The translations under genes and the position numbers were made by a program. Under the pieces are notes generated by a model, which saw nothing but the letters and a program-made list of their open reading frames with translations, did no database searches and was not told where the DNA came from. Below are positions 12,247 through 22,042 of a stretch of 64,000 bases of DNA, in pieces. Position 1 is the first letter of the stretch, and every line of letters starts with the position of its first letter. The stretch is taken from positions 2,046,001-2,110,000 of the forward strand of contig JAGTXZ010000014.1 in the NCBI GenBank assembly GCA_018398575.1. Reading direction: 5' to 3'. The stretch comes from Ampelomyces quisqualis. Taxonomy: Eukaryota > Ascomycota > Dothideomycetes > Pleosporales > Phaeosphaeriaceae.

Positions 12247-12345
12247 CGTAAGTAAAATTAGCAACATTAGCAACACTAGCAACTCTATTAGATCTAGCAA
12301 CTCTGTTAGGTTGCTGTTAGGTCGCTGTTAGGTTGCTAGCGACTA
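12247..12345. repeat. Short degenerate tandem motif around GCAACAYTAG
   Basis: GCAACATTA, GCAACACTA, GCAACTCTATTAGATCTA and GCAACTCTGTTAG follow one another, and then GTTGCTGTTAGGTCGCTGTTAGGTTGCTAGCGAC runs as an inverted echo of the same motif. GTTAGCAACATCTGCAACATTG in the arm at 11,605 is related. Probably remains of a terminal or subterminal repeat. Confidence 0.5.
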
Positions 12346-12719
12346 GAAGTAAGTAGGGCAACTTTAGCAAATTGTCTAGTAGACAGTATTGCTATTAGGC
12401 TGCTGCAGGTCGCAGCAATTAGGCTAATTAGATTAATCTTAAATTTTCCTAATATAGCTGCTCTAGCGCCTTAACAGCGCTATGCTAGCGCAGGCCTAGT
12501 ATATTCTTGTTATAAGAATACGTGTCTAGTTGTACCTACAAAAAGAGAGTTCTATACTAAAGTTATAGAACAAGAATTAACTTAATTCTACTTGTACTAC
12601 TATTATTATCTTGTAACTTTACTGCTATACAAACCTCTTATATTAAACTATACGCGCTTTAGCGTTATAGCCTTATTATTAGAGTTACTAGTTACTTTAT
12701 AACTACTTATATAGCAACA

Positions 12720-13450
12720 GCGCCTTAAGAGTATAACAAAGTTAAGAAAAAAGTGCTTAGAGCGCGTAAGAAATAATATTAGAAAGTAATTAACAAGTTA
12801 ATTATTAGAAGAGTAGGTGCAGTTAGTATATAGTCTAGGCGTAGTCTAAAGGTAAAAGAGAAGACTAAAGAAGAATAGTGTTAGTAGTATAAAAACTAAG
12901 ATAAAGCTAGCTAAGTACTAATATAAAATTATAGTAGGCGCACAAACGTACGCGCATAGTAGGCAGCTAAGCAACAAGTAGCGCTAGAATAACCTTAGCC
13001 TATCTTTGCAACGTAATTACTATATTATAACAATATAAGCTTTTATATTAAAAGAAGAGTAAGTAAAGAAGTATGTAATAGGCTAGACTTTGCCTAGCTC
13101 TTTACCTTCTTAGAAAGAGCTTAGTCTAGCCTTACTACCTCTTTATAGACTAGCATACACAAAGAGTATATAAACTTCTTCTATAACTAGTAAAGAAGCT
13201 TAAGAAATATAACTTTTTCTAGTACCTTATTGTTTTATCTTTGTAGGCTAGCCTATAACACTAGGTATATACTTAGAACAGGTTATTACTTATACTGCCT
13301 TTATCTTTATTAGCCTATATATTAATAAGCTTCTAATTGCCTAGCCTCTAGAACAGCTTATATAGCTACTTTAGCTTAGCGTTGTTTATAGCAATAAGGA
13401 GCGCAGCAAGCAGTAGTTGCCCTACTTCTATCTATACTAGTAACGCAACC
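12720..13450 (+). pseudogene. Degraded plus-strand frame, family unknown
   Basis: From about 12,720 to 13,450 the + strand reads protein-like with mostly TAG interruptions. The first part is basic (RKKCLERVRNN). Near 13,090-13,150 it reads LPSSLPS and ELSLALLPLYRLAYTKS, and 13,210-13,330 is hydrophobic (LVPYCFIFVG, then PITLGIYLEQVITYTAFIFI), which could be a membrane segment. I do not recognise it. It is the last recognisable piece before the block ends. Confidence 0.35.
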
Positions 13451-13505
13451 TCTACAAAGTAATTAGAAGAATCTATTTAAGTTGTTTAAGGAAAGCAGCA
13501 ATATA

Positions 13506-14066
13506 TTATTAGGTGAGAAATAGCTAGTGGCAAACATGTAGGTGTTCTGATCTGAATTCTACCAGAAACCCCTCTGATCTGAAGTTAGTGCTGACGCCAA
13601 CACGAGCCACCTCGCTGATCAAAACGCTTAGCAATCTACAGATCAGAAACTTTAGATCGGTTGCGGAAAACCCCCTATTGAAGCACCATTCAGGGTCCAT
13701 CTGGGTCCATCTCGACCCCACGGTATTGGGAATCCGACGATACTGGCCAACGTCTTTCGTGTTTTGATGAGACTCTTCGTGACTCCAATCATATTGCACT
13801 CTACAGTCGACATACACTAATCATCAGCTGTGCTCGCACCGACGTATGGGGAACCGAAGTGATGTTCTGCTCTGCTACACATGGCTCTCCGCACCCGGCC
13901 GCTCCGTCCGGAACGTCTGTAGAGGGCTACATAGACAACCTCAATTCGACAAAGGATGTAGCACAGTTGAACTTCGATACTCACCCATACAAAAGAACCA
14001 GCACCAACAAGTTTCGTTTTCCCCATCCCCGCTCGACCCCTGTACCGGTACCTACATTCCCCCACC
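13506..14066. other. Boundary segment between RIP block and gene-rich DNA
   Basis: Normal composition returns here within a few tens of bases. The segment has a small repeat of TCTGATCTGAA near 13,546-13,585 but no convincing gene. It must contain the promoter of the A/B barrel gene starting at 14,067; a short CT/CA-rich stretch (CCCCATCCCCGCTCGACCCC) lies about 45-25 bp before its ATG. Confidence 0.6.
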
Positions 14067-14777
14067 ATGTCCAAAATCGTGCGCCTCACGCTCCTCAAAG
14101 TCACCGACCGGGACACAATCCAACAAGCCATCCAAAAATACGCAACCTTGGCCCAAGATGCAAAAAAAGTGTGTACCAGTCTCACAACCTCATCCTTCAC
14201 AACTCATCCCATGCATACCCCGCCCGAAATCCTACATGGTGTGAAGCCGTCACCTGCAGACAGCCTGCATGCCACGCAATCCATCACCACGCAAAAGCCC
14301 CAACGTTTCGACGAAAAAAATAAAAAATAAAAAATAACAGCAGCATGGACTCGCGCACCCAAGAATGTGGACAAGGAAAAGTCTGGCGAGGACGCTTTTG
14401 GACGTGTCATGTACACACGTGACACGGGCCCTTTGCGAGAGCACATGACCCGACGCGGCCGCTTTCCCCCAACAGAACAAGGCAACATGTCCATTGTTAT
14501 AGGACCTTCGAGCTGCGAGATAATACGCCAGTGAATGTAACCTTTGTGAAGCTGATTTGAAACGCAGGACGGAAAGCAATACATCCAAATGGCGGCTGCG
14601 AATGCGAGCCACGACGATGCACGTAGCCAGGGCTACACCATGGTCGCCCGCACGGTCTTTGCGTGCAAGGAAGACATGGATTTCTACGACACCGAATGTG
14701 CGGCGCACGGTGCTATCAAGGCCGTACTGAAGCCAAAGGTTAGTGGGCCTCCTTTGGTAGTGTACATGGATGGGTAG
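14067..14777 (+). CDS. Stress-response A/B barrel (Dabb) domain protein
   Basis: A 103-residue protein formed by one Dabb domain, a dimeric alpha/beta barrel fold found in stress proteins and in some polyketide and terpenoid cyclases. Exon 1 is 14,067-14,168 (34 codons, MSKIVRLTLLKVTDRD) and exon 2 is 14,568-14,777. The join is phase 0, from AAA/GTGTGT to CGCAG/GAC, and gives a continuous domain: beta strand, helix (TIQQAIQKYATLAQDAKK), a GYTMVARTVFACKEDMDFYD strand-helix, and the closing GPPLVVYMDG strand. ORFs inside the intron are chance. The 399 bp intron is far longer than the roughly 50 bp introns elsewhere in the window. It is convergent with farnesyltransferase beta, 128 bp away. The substrate, if any, is unknown. 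Confidence 0.85.
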
Positions 14778-14905
14778 ATTGAAAAGGGTTGGTAGGGTCG
14801 AGGGTGTGTGGAAGAAAATTCATGGGTGGTATTCAAGGGTATTTGCAGTTATTACATGGGATATTCAAAATCAAAAGTGGCAAGAATGTTCTTGGTAAGA
14901 GTGGC

Positions 14906-16456
14906 TTAGAACCGTTCCTTTGACTCAAAGTACCTTCTGCACTCGTACACCGATCTGTACGGTATGACGAACACTGGGTGTACTGTCCGTATAACATCCT
15001 CGGGGTCCCAGACTACGTCGTCGCCCGCGTATCCGCCATTCGTCTTCCAATGGTATGGCGCGCCGAGATCGCCACTGCCAATGTCCTTGTTGACGTCCTT
15101 GTCGTACACGTATTTGTACTGGGCGGCGCTCAGTCCTGCCAGATTGTAGCAAGTATGATACGCATCAGGGTGCTTCCCTGGCTTGTCCTTCAACCCGCCC
15201 TTCTTGTCTTGACCAGCTGCGAGGATATAGCGTGCAAGCGCAGTGCGATTCCACAGCGTGGTTGATGGAGACGTGCTGGAAACCGAGGCCTCGAGCAAGG
15301 ACCAGCAGCCGCCTACCCAGTGGGAGTAGCAGCCATCCACGAGCTTGTTTGTGCGACCGTTGTAGCCGCCTTCTGGGCTGCATTGCCGAGAAGAAAGCCA
15401 GTGGGTAAGGAGGGGCACATCAAGGTACTTGTGTAATGTGTCCTCTGGTGGTCCGAGGATAGAGAGACAGCCTAGACCACAAAATGCGTAGGCGCCATGG
15501 GCTTCGTTGCCAGGTGCGGCAGAAATACCACCGTCCCACGATTGACACTGAGACACCCAGTCACCAAGCCCGTCGGTGAACGATGTGAGTCCGCTCGTGC
15601 GGGCTGGAGCATCTTGGGGTAAATCGAGAGGTAAGTTGAGAAGAGATATAGCAACCAGAGCACAAAAAGCGCCACGGATGTCTTCCTCGCCTCCTTCACA
15701 CATGGTGAAGCCTCCGTCAGCCTGCTTCATTCGCCCAATAAAGTGCCACATCGTCTTGCGATTGATTGATTCGTAGGTTTCTGTGCCGCCTGCCATAGCC
15801 ATTGAAAGTAGAGCAGCATAAGTACACGCAAGATGAGGAAGCTGGCCGAAGCCGCCGCCGTAGCCTCCTGTTGGGTGCTGTGCGAGAGAGAATGTGTGCG
15901 CTATCCTACAAACAGTCAGATATGAACGTGAGTGAATCCAAGAATCAACAGAGGAGCTTAGAATGGACACAGTATGAAGAGTATTTGAATGGAGTTGGAC
16001 GTACCGTTTCTGATGTGGGTGAATATCCAACCCCAGAGCAGTCATGCTCTGGAGACCCCAGTAGACTATCCAAGGTCTCGATGCGTCCATTGGAGCATAT
16101 TGATGCGTGTAATCTCCCAGAACCTTCTTCAGCATGGTAGCATGTAGCTCCCGCTGAAGTCTCGGCACGCCATAGGCATTGAGCGTGAAGTCGTTTGGGT
16201 TTCCTTCGAGGTACGGTAGAATGACCTCGCGGGTTTTTTCTTCGACCTTGGACGTCTCCGTCTCATGAGTTTCTCGTATTGGTATGCGCACGCTATCCAA
16301 GTAGGCAATGTTCGCCTGCTCTTCGGGTGTTGCAATACCCATGTCTTCGTACTCGTTGGCCGTGTCGGAAAGCTCTTCAACCCGATCTGTTCCGTTGAGA
16401 ATCTCTTCTAGCCGAGAAGAGGGTGCCTGGGCGGACGCCCGCAGAGGAATGGCCAT
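14906..16456 (-). CDS. RAM1: Protein farnesyltransferase subunit beta
   Basis: Beta subunit of the cytosolic zinc enzyme that attaches farnesyl to CaaX proteins such as Ras, Rho and the fungal G-gamma subunit. The protein has the alpha-alpha barrel repeats of the prenyltransferase beta family: PTGGYGGGFGQ, ADGGFTMCEGGEEDIRG, SWDGGISAAPGNEAHGAY and PEGGYNGRTNKLVDGCYSHW. The zinc ligands expected from the family are visible: Asp and Cys of DGCYSHW and His of AYHTCYNLAGL. An in-frame 99 bp intron at 15,906-16,004 (donor GTACGT, acceptor TTTGTAG) contains no stop, so an unspliced reading also stays open; removing it restores HPHQKRIAHTFSLAQ. The frame extends upstream to 16,534 but without an ATG, so I use 16,456 (MAIPLRASAQ), giving 483 residues, normal for fungi. 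Confidence 0.93.
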   Translation of the reverse strand: MAIPLRASAQAPSSRLEEILNGTDRVEELSDTANEYEDMGIATPEEQANIAYLDSVRIPIRETHETETSKVEEKTREVILPYLEGNPNDFTLNAYGVPRLQRELHATMLKKVLGDYTHQYAPMDASRPWIVYWGLQSMTALGLDIHPHQKRYVQLHSNTLHTVSILSSSVDSWIHSRSYLTVCRIAHTFSLAQHPTGGYGGGFGQLPHLACTYAALLSMAMAGGTETYESINRKTMWHFIGRMKQADGGFTMCEGGEEDIRGAFCALVAISLLNLPLDLPQDAPARTSGLTSFTDGLGDWVSQCQSWDGGISAAPGNEAHGAYAFCGLGCLSILGPPEDTLHKYLDVPLLTHWLSSRQCSPEGGYNGRTNKLVDGCYSHWVGGCWSLLEASVSSTSPSTTLWNRTALARYILAAGQDKKGGLKDKPGKHPDAYHTCYNLAGLSAAQYKYVYDKDVNKDIGSGDLGAPYHWKTNGGYAGDDVVWDPEDVIRTVHPVFVIPYRSVYECRRYFESKERF

Positions 16457-16830
16457 CTTTTTGATGTTGCGACTCCTGCTGTCTCGATCGGGAAGTCGAC
16501 TGGATGGGCAGCTGTGACTGGTCGCTGCAAACAATGGCAGCCGTGCCGGCCCGTTACTATTGTTCGTGTACGCGCTCAGCGGCCGGACAGGGGCTCAGGT
16601 CATCATGCTCAAAATCCAGTCGTCCGTATGACACCTGAAAGTAGTGTGAATATTCAAGGGTAATCCTCAGGTTTGCAAATGTCACGTCGCGAGGTGGAGC
16701 ATGTGCACGTGTGGGTAGGCCCCATTGGGCATAAATATTGCTTGGCAGCCGCGGCCCATCCATGTTGAATTGTTCCTGCGACGTCGATGTTTTTAAACAG
16801 ACACATTTGGCTTCATGCAAATGACATGGC
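16457..16830. other. Intergenic: farnesyltransferase beta promoter
   Basis: These 374 bp between two minus-strand genes hold the farnesyltransferase promoter and the cupin 3' end. GCATAAATATTG at about 16,729-16,740 is the only TATA-like stretch seen. No gene recognised. Confidence 0.5.
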
Positions 16831-17379
16831 TCAATCCGAAGGGCGCACTCCCGCCATGCCTGCGAGATGCTCTTCGAACTTCTCCCCCGCGATGCTCAGT
16901 GGCTTGCTCTCTTGCAGCACGAACAGCATCCGCGCCCACTCAGTATTGTTGTGGTTGATCCATTGGTGCATGGTTCCTCGCTGAATCGCGACGTCTCCAC
17001 GCTTCATTGTCCGCTTCTCGCCGCTATCCAGCAACAATTCAACCTCGCCCTCGAGGACACATCCGTAGTCCAAGCTGACTGTTCGGTGCATCGTGCAAGC
17101 TGTGTCCGGCGGAATGTCGACATGGCGAAGCACGGTGCCGCCTGATACGACGAGTCCCGGTGGACTGTTCAAGAACTCTCCGTACACATCGAGGTCCTTG
17201 TCCCCTTCCATGTCGACTGGGAAGCCCTTGGTCGTGAAGCTCAGGGCAAAGGCGAGACCGTCGTCGTTGGCTTTCATCTTGCTTTCCTCGGCGAAAGCCT
17301 TGCTGAAGATCGCTTTGCCATTCTTGTCATGCCCTGTGATGTATCGTTGGATCTTGGGGAGTGCTCCGATATGTGCCAT
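16831..17379 (-). CDS. Single-domain cupin protein
   Basis: A 182-residue protein with one C-terminal cupin beta barrel. The first cupin motif is degenerate (CTMHRTVSLDYGCVLEGEVE) and the second reads GDVAIQRGTMHQWIN, keeping the metal-ligand His and the final Asn. Small fungal cupins of this type are often annotated only as cupin proteins; substrate and metal are unknown, and no biosynthetic cluster surrounds it. The frame extends to 17,445 but begins there with GTG; the first ATG is at 17,379 (MAHIGALPKIQRY) and is used here. No intron is needed. Codon use is like its neighbours. Confidence 0.82.
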   Translation of the reverse strand: MAHIGALPKIQRYITGHDKNGKAIFSKAFAEESKMKANDDGLAFALSFTTKGFPVDMEGDKDLDVYGEFLNSPPGLVVSGGTVLRHVDIPPDTACTMHRTVSLDYGCVLEGEVELLLDSGEKRTMKRGDVAIQRGTMHQWINHNNTEWARMLFVLQESKPLSIAGEKFEEHLAGMAGVRPSD

Positions 17380-19481
17380 ATTGTGTGCTGTCTGGGATTG
17401 GAATGGTGATGGATGGTAGATGGGACTGACAACAGGTCCTTGCACAGCGCGCCCTTGTTAGGTATTTGGGGTCAAGCGAAGGAAAAAAAATACTCGGAGC
17501 GTTGCGGCAGCTGTACAGCTCCCCACGGCTACCTATATTCGTCGATATAATTACGGTTGCACAGATGGCGGGAGATGCATATGGGGGCCGGACGCCGGAC
17601 AGCGGGGCCTCCCCGCAGTGCGTAATCGCCACAAACATACAGCCTCAGGTTAGTGGTGTCTCTGAACTGGATTTGTGAGCGGTCACCCCTGATGTATGTT
17701 CCCAAGGCCGTCTGCAGAGTTCACGATGCCAGACTGTTGCGTCGCGGAGCTCCTCGGGGGGTCGAAGTGCAGGCGAACTGGTATGACATGTAGATGGATT
17801 CCATTCCTGACCGAATCGGATAGCCATACCTAAACTTGGTGCTACCACAACGTCTTGCTCTTGACACCTGTGGATTCAAGACATTGGCCTTGCGGAAAAC
17901 GGTGTATTTGTAGAGCGAGCTCCAGCCGAAAGAAAGCACAGCAGCCAACGAATTCTTTTTCTGTGAAATATAGGCGTGGTCGCCGTGGTCAAGCGTAGTT
18001 TACTCGGTACACTTGGGTCGTGCTCGTGAAAGGTGACCCACGGGCCAGGCAGCTGTACTTTGAGAAGGCGCGACAGCACACCGCGACTGCCCTCAGACCG
18101 CGGCCACAAGTGAAGAAATTCTTTGCCGCGACCGAACAGAGACTGTGATTTCTTAAAGAACATGAGAAGCTTCCCAAGCCACCCAACGCAGGCAACTCCA
18201 CCACTACTTCCGACTGGAGCGTCATCGAAGACCTACTCGTCATGTAGCACACGTGCGCACTTTTTGAAGAGCTGGAAGCATCTGGTTACTATTGACATAT
18301 GTATAACAATCACAAACAGATGTCGAGGCGTCAGTGACTAGGACCCAATGGCATTAGTCTGATTCTAGTACTGGACTGGATGACACTCTCGGTGCGGTTC
18401 GGAACAATGGGTGCGAACGTGCAAGTCGGCACATTGAGCAGCACCATAACGGACAAGGCCTGCTGCGAATTGCAGCGACCCGGGTCTCGCAAGCACGGCA
18501 AGACGTTCGAGCAGGCCAAGACCTGCCAGATTGTGGAGGCGCTGAAACACTCAGCGTGGTGCTACATCAGCCAGTGGGTTGGATGCAGATGCTCGTGATG
18601 CGCACTGGCTCCACAGAAGGCGCTGGGAAGCATGCACACTTGTCTCCAAGCGGCTGCTGTACAACATCGATGGCGGCACACGCACAAGCACGAGGAGACG
18701 CCGAACCAAGATTCACGACGCGTGGAAGCAAGCAAGGCGCAACGCTCAGGGCTGTCCGAGGAATGAAGTCGGTGAGACGGCGACTGGACGGCGAAGCACC
18801 GTGTCGAGTGTCATACTCGTATTACTCGGTGCCAGTGGGGAAAAAGCGCGCAGCACCCCCTGGTCCGTTGTCGCATCCGCTATTATTGCAGTGTCGCAAC
18901 TCGCAAGTCATTATTGATTGCCCGTGGCTTCCGTTGCTCCTGCTAGACACGCTGACCTCGGGCCAGGCGGACGCAGCGTTGCCAGGCCACGTCGCTGATG
19001 TGTTTGCGGCTGTATCGTATGTGGCTTCTTGCGGGACCCTCGACTCCGCATGCTGATCGTGGCTTGTCGCGGAGTGGACGATCGAGGACCTGTTCGCACC
19101 CCCGCCCTTTGCGCGGCGATGCTCTGCTGAGTGCTGTGCTCCAGTGCTCCAGTGCTCCAGAGTCCAGCCTCCAGTGCTCCAGCCTCCAGCACATCTCCCG
19201 ACGCGCGTGACGGGGCATCCTCGTCCAGGGCGCGGGGCCATTGCATAGGGTTTTTCTGCGCGCGCCATTGCGAATCGCGCGGTCCGCTGCAGCGCTTGAG
19301 GCGGGCTACTGCGAGTAGAGAGTAGCACACGCAGGCGGCCTCTGGAGCAGTGGGGCGTCTGCTGACCGCCATTTCGTCGCTTGGCGGCCGCCGCGACTTA
19401 GGCACTCGGACTCCCTCACCGCTTCTGAGAGAGAGAGGAGGCTGAACACACATCGACCTTACCCTCACCTTCCGAGCAAAC
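17380..19481. other. Long intergenic region before the Zn2Cys6 factor
   Basis: About 2.1 kb separate two divergent genes. Several ORFs of 60-200 codons exist on both strands, but they overlap one another, lack recognisable domains and are favoured by the high GC content. I see no supportable gene. The right half probably holds a long promoter and 5' leader for the transcription factor, including a CTCCA-rich repeat. Confidence 0.5.
19131..19192. repeat. GTGCTCCA-type short tandem repeat
   Basis: GTGCTCCA recurs around 19,136-19,160 and 19,174-19,181, interspersed with AGTCCAGCCTCCA, about 300 bp before the ATG of the Zn2Cys6 gene. It probably lies in the promoter or 5' leader. A role as a binding-site array is possible but not shown. 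Confidence 0.6.
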
Positions 19482-22042
19482 ATGGACCACCAGAATATCG
19501 ACTTCGACGGCACCCTCTACACCGGAGAGGGCGTCTTCGATCCAACCTACGACCCCAACCGCCACCCGTACAACTTCTCCCAGACCTGGCCGATCCCCAT
19601 CTCGCCAGCCACCATGTCGCAGCCGCACCTCCACCAGCCGCAGAACCACGGCCTCCACGGCCACCACGATGCCAGCCAGCAGCACCACCCCCAGCACCAC
19701 CAACAACGGCGTGTCCAGACCGTGGCCGGCTCTTCCTCACATCATGCCATCCCAACCACCACGGGCACCATTGCTCCCCTCCAGACCATGGGTCTCGGCT
19801 TCCCGCCCGCCATCCAGGCCATGAACCCGATGCTGGCCAACTGGATGAACATCAACACGGACGGCTTCGCGCAGGATTCCTTCACCCAGAACGCCATGGG
19901 CATGAGCGCCGACTTCAACGCCACGTACGGAGCGCAGCTGCAGTCGTCGCCCGTCGACTTCGCCATCAACACGTCGCAGGCTGCCATGCTGACTTCGATG
20001 AGCATGGCACCCTTCACCATGATGCCCACGACCCTGGACATGCCCAACATGAACACGGCACCGTTCCAGATGGCCGACTTCCAGCAAGAGTTCCATAGCA
20101 CCAACCTCGCCAACGCCGACTTCACTGCCCCTTCGGCTGGCAGCGTGTCGACAGGCTCACCTGGCGAACAGTGGCTCGAAATCCGCTCCATCCCTAGCAG
20201 CGACAACGGCTGGGTAGACCTCGGCCACCGCAATTCGTACGACTTCTCAGACAATTCCGCCATTGTCTTCAATCCCGCCCAGTCCCTCCACATCCGCACC
20301 AATTCAGACTCGACAACCTCCAATCAGTCGGACGTCCCCCGCTCGGCCCACTCGTTCAGCAGCTTCGAGGAGATCCACTCCTTCATGAACTCGCCACAGT
20401 CTGAGACGGACAACAACTTGGAGCTGGTGCATTCTCGCACTCACTCCGACGTCTGCAACCACAACCACCACCATGGGCACAGCCATACCCATGGCCTTCC
20501 CATCGAGCAGGACTTCGCCAACTACATCTCGCCAAATCAGTCCGTCAGTCCGCCAATAGCCCGTGCTGAGCCCATCATCAAGCAATCGGCTTCGAGTACC
20601 GCATCTCCAACCTCATCCGCCATTAGCTCACCGCCTGCCGCGGCGCGTCGGAGAAAGTCGCCTGTCGGTGCAAAGCCGGCTAAGACAATCGTCAAGAAGA
20701 CTCCACCACACACCACGAAAAAGGACACCACTGGTGAGAAGCGCGTTGGAAGACGGCGGGGTCCGCTACGTCCCGAGCAGCGACAGCAAGCTCACGAAAT
20801 CCGCAAGCTTCGCGCTTGTCTGAGGTGTAAATTTCTCAAGAAGACCTGCGATAAGGGCGATCCGTGCGCCGGCTGCCAGCCATCCCACGCTCGCCTGTGG
20901 CAGGTCCCCTGTACGCGCATTGACATCAAAGACATTGCCTACTTTATGAAAGATTGGAAAGCCGATTATGAACGCCATGTCAGCCTTGGCTTCTCCATTG
21001 GCAACATCAAGGGATTCTCGCCACAGGAGCGCCCCATCTACGTCACCCACGGCTATGGCCACTATCTGCCCATCATGGCTCGTGAGGTCTACGTTCGCGA
21101 CGAGAAGTGCTTCGGCGTTGATTGGTTTGAGACTCTCAACGGTCTCCACTTCGAGATCAACACCGCCAAATTGTCCGCCGGCATGGAAGGTGTCTCGCGC
21201 GCCATGCTTTCCGATTACCTGGATCGTCACATCGATGGAGGCTTCGAGAACTTCGTTGATGAGTACTTTGAGGGCACATACTTCCTCACTGAGCTTCTGA
21301 AGACCGCATACCGCTACTACTGTCGCGAGAAGCTCCCAGTCATCCGCAAGGCACTCAAGCTCGTGCTCGCCTACAACCTCACCCTACATGTCACCATGGT
21401 TGAAGGTCTCGGTAGTGAGGATGAGGTCCACCTGGGCAAGGTCGAAGATACGCAGTCGAAATTCGCCGGCAAGACTGTTGCACCTGTCATGATCAATTTC
21501 CAGGTCAAGTGCGCTCTTGCCGACATGTGGCGTGAGCTGCAGAAGGATGTCCTTGAGGAGCTGTCTTCTCTGTACCAATCCGTCTACAGCGGTGACAAGC
21601 TGAAGAACTGGCCCACCATCTTCATGCTTGCCGCCATCCTTCTCGCTGTCTGGGAGCTGATTCAGTTTGACTGCAATTACCGCGTACCCGATCTCGGTGC
21701 TGTCAACAACTTCTGCTCAGAGATGGAAGGTACACCTGTTGGTGTCATTGTTGGCCTCTTCTCCGCCATCTCCCAGAAGCTCCCAGCGTTCACCGAATGG
21801 GACTCGCGCAAGCACCACCACCTGCTCAACTCGAACCCGGCGGTGTGCGATGCCATGACCGAAGTCCGAGCGCATGTCACGAAATATGGTAAATGAGAAC
21901 CCTTTCATCGTACCCTTGCCCGACGCTAACACCATACCCAGAGAGCTACCTACGCTCAAGAAGTGACTGCAAATTCGACCGACAGGACTTTGATTCCTTG
22001 TCGAATAAATTCCTCTCCAAGCTCGTCATCCGAGCTAATTAG
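19482..22042 (+). CDS. Zn(II)2Cys6-type transcription factor with central zinc cluster
   Basis: The protein has 835 residues. The first half is low complexity (His/Gln-rich around residues 45-85, Ser-rich later). A basic stretch (RRRKSPVGAKPAKTIVKK) precedes the zinc cluster, which starts at Cys446: Cys446, 449, 456, 462, 465 and 477. Spacing is CX2CX6CX5CX2CX11C, so the last gap is longer than the usual 6-9. The C-terminal half is a conserved-looking all-helical region (YFMKDWKADYERH onward). The long first exon stays open to a stop at 21,896, but the real end is probably spliced: donor GTAAAT at 21,889, branch site GCTAAC, acceptor CCCAG at 21,941, then 33 more residues ending KFLSKLVIRAN. 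The target genes are unknown. Start: MDHQNIDFDG with AAAC before ATGG. Confidence 0.88.

Larger units (their letters stand above)
1..13505. repeat. AT-rich, RIP-degraded transposon block
   Basis: The block is very AT-rich, dense in TAG and TAA, and has no open frame of usable length. By eye TCA, TGA, CCA, TGG, TCG, CCG, CGA and CGG are almost absent over most of it, while ACA, GCA, ACG and GCG (and complements) stay common. That is the footprint of C-to-T change on both strands, as left by RIP in ascomycete repeats, here apparently limited to C between a pyrimidine and a purine. Several coding frames can still be followed if TAG is read as a former Gln or Trp codon. The right edge is abrupt: just after 13,505 the usual trinucleotides return. 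I infer a dead repeat compartment, probably heterochromatic; whether it lies near a telomere or centromere cannot be told from here. Confidence 0.9.

Noticed and set aside
13846..14323. Overlapping 132- and 154-codon plus-strand ORFs around the A/B barrel exon 1
   Set aside because: The spliced A/B barrel model explains this DNA, and the other frames are low-complexity translations of its promoter and intron.
16831..19481. Possible secondary-metabolite cluster (cupin beside a Zn2Cys6 factor and an aldo-keto reductase)
   Set aside because: No polyketide synthase, peptide synthetase, terpene cyclase, P450 or transporter lies among them; spacing and neighbours look ordinary.
18822..19513. Minus-strand ORFs of 168 and 200 codons upstream of the Zn2Cys6 gene
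   Set aside because: They overlap each other and the start of the transcription factor gene, translate repeats of the CTCCA array and show no recognisable domain.
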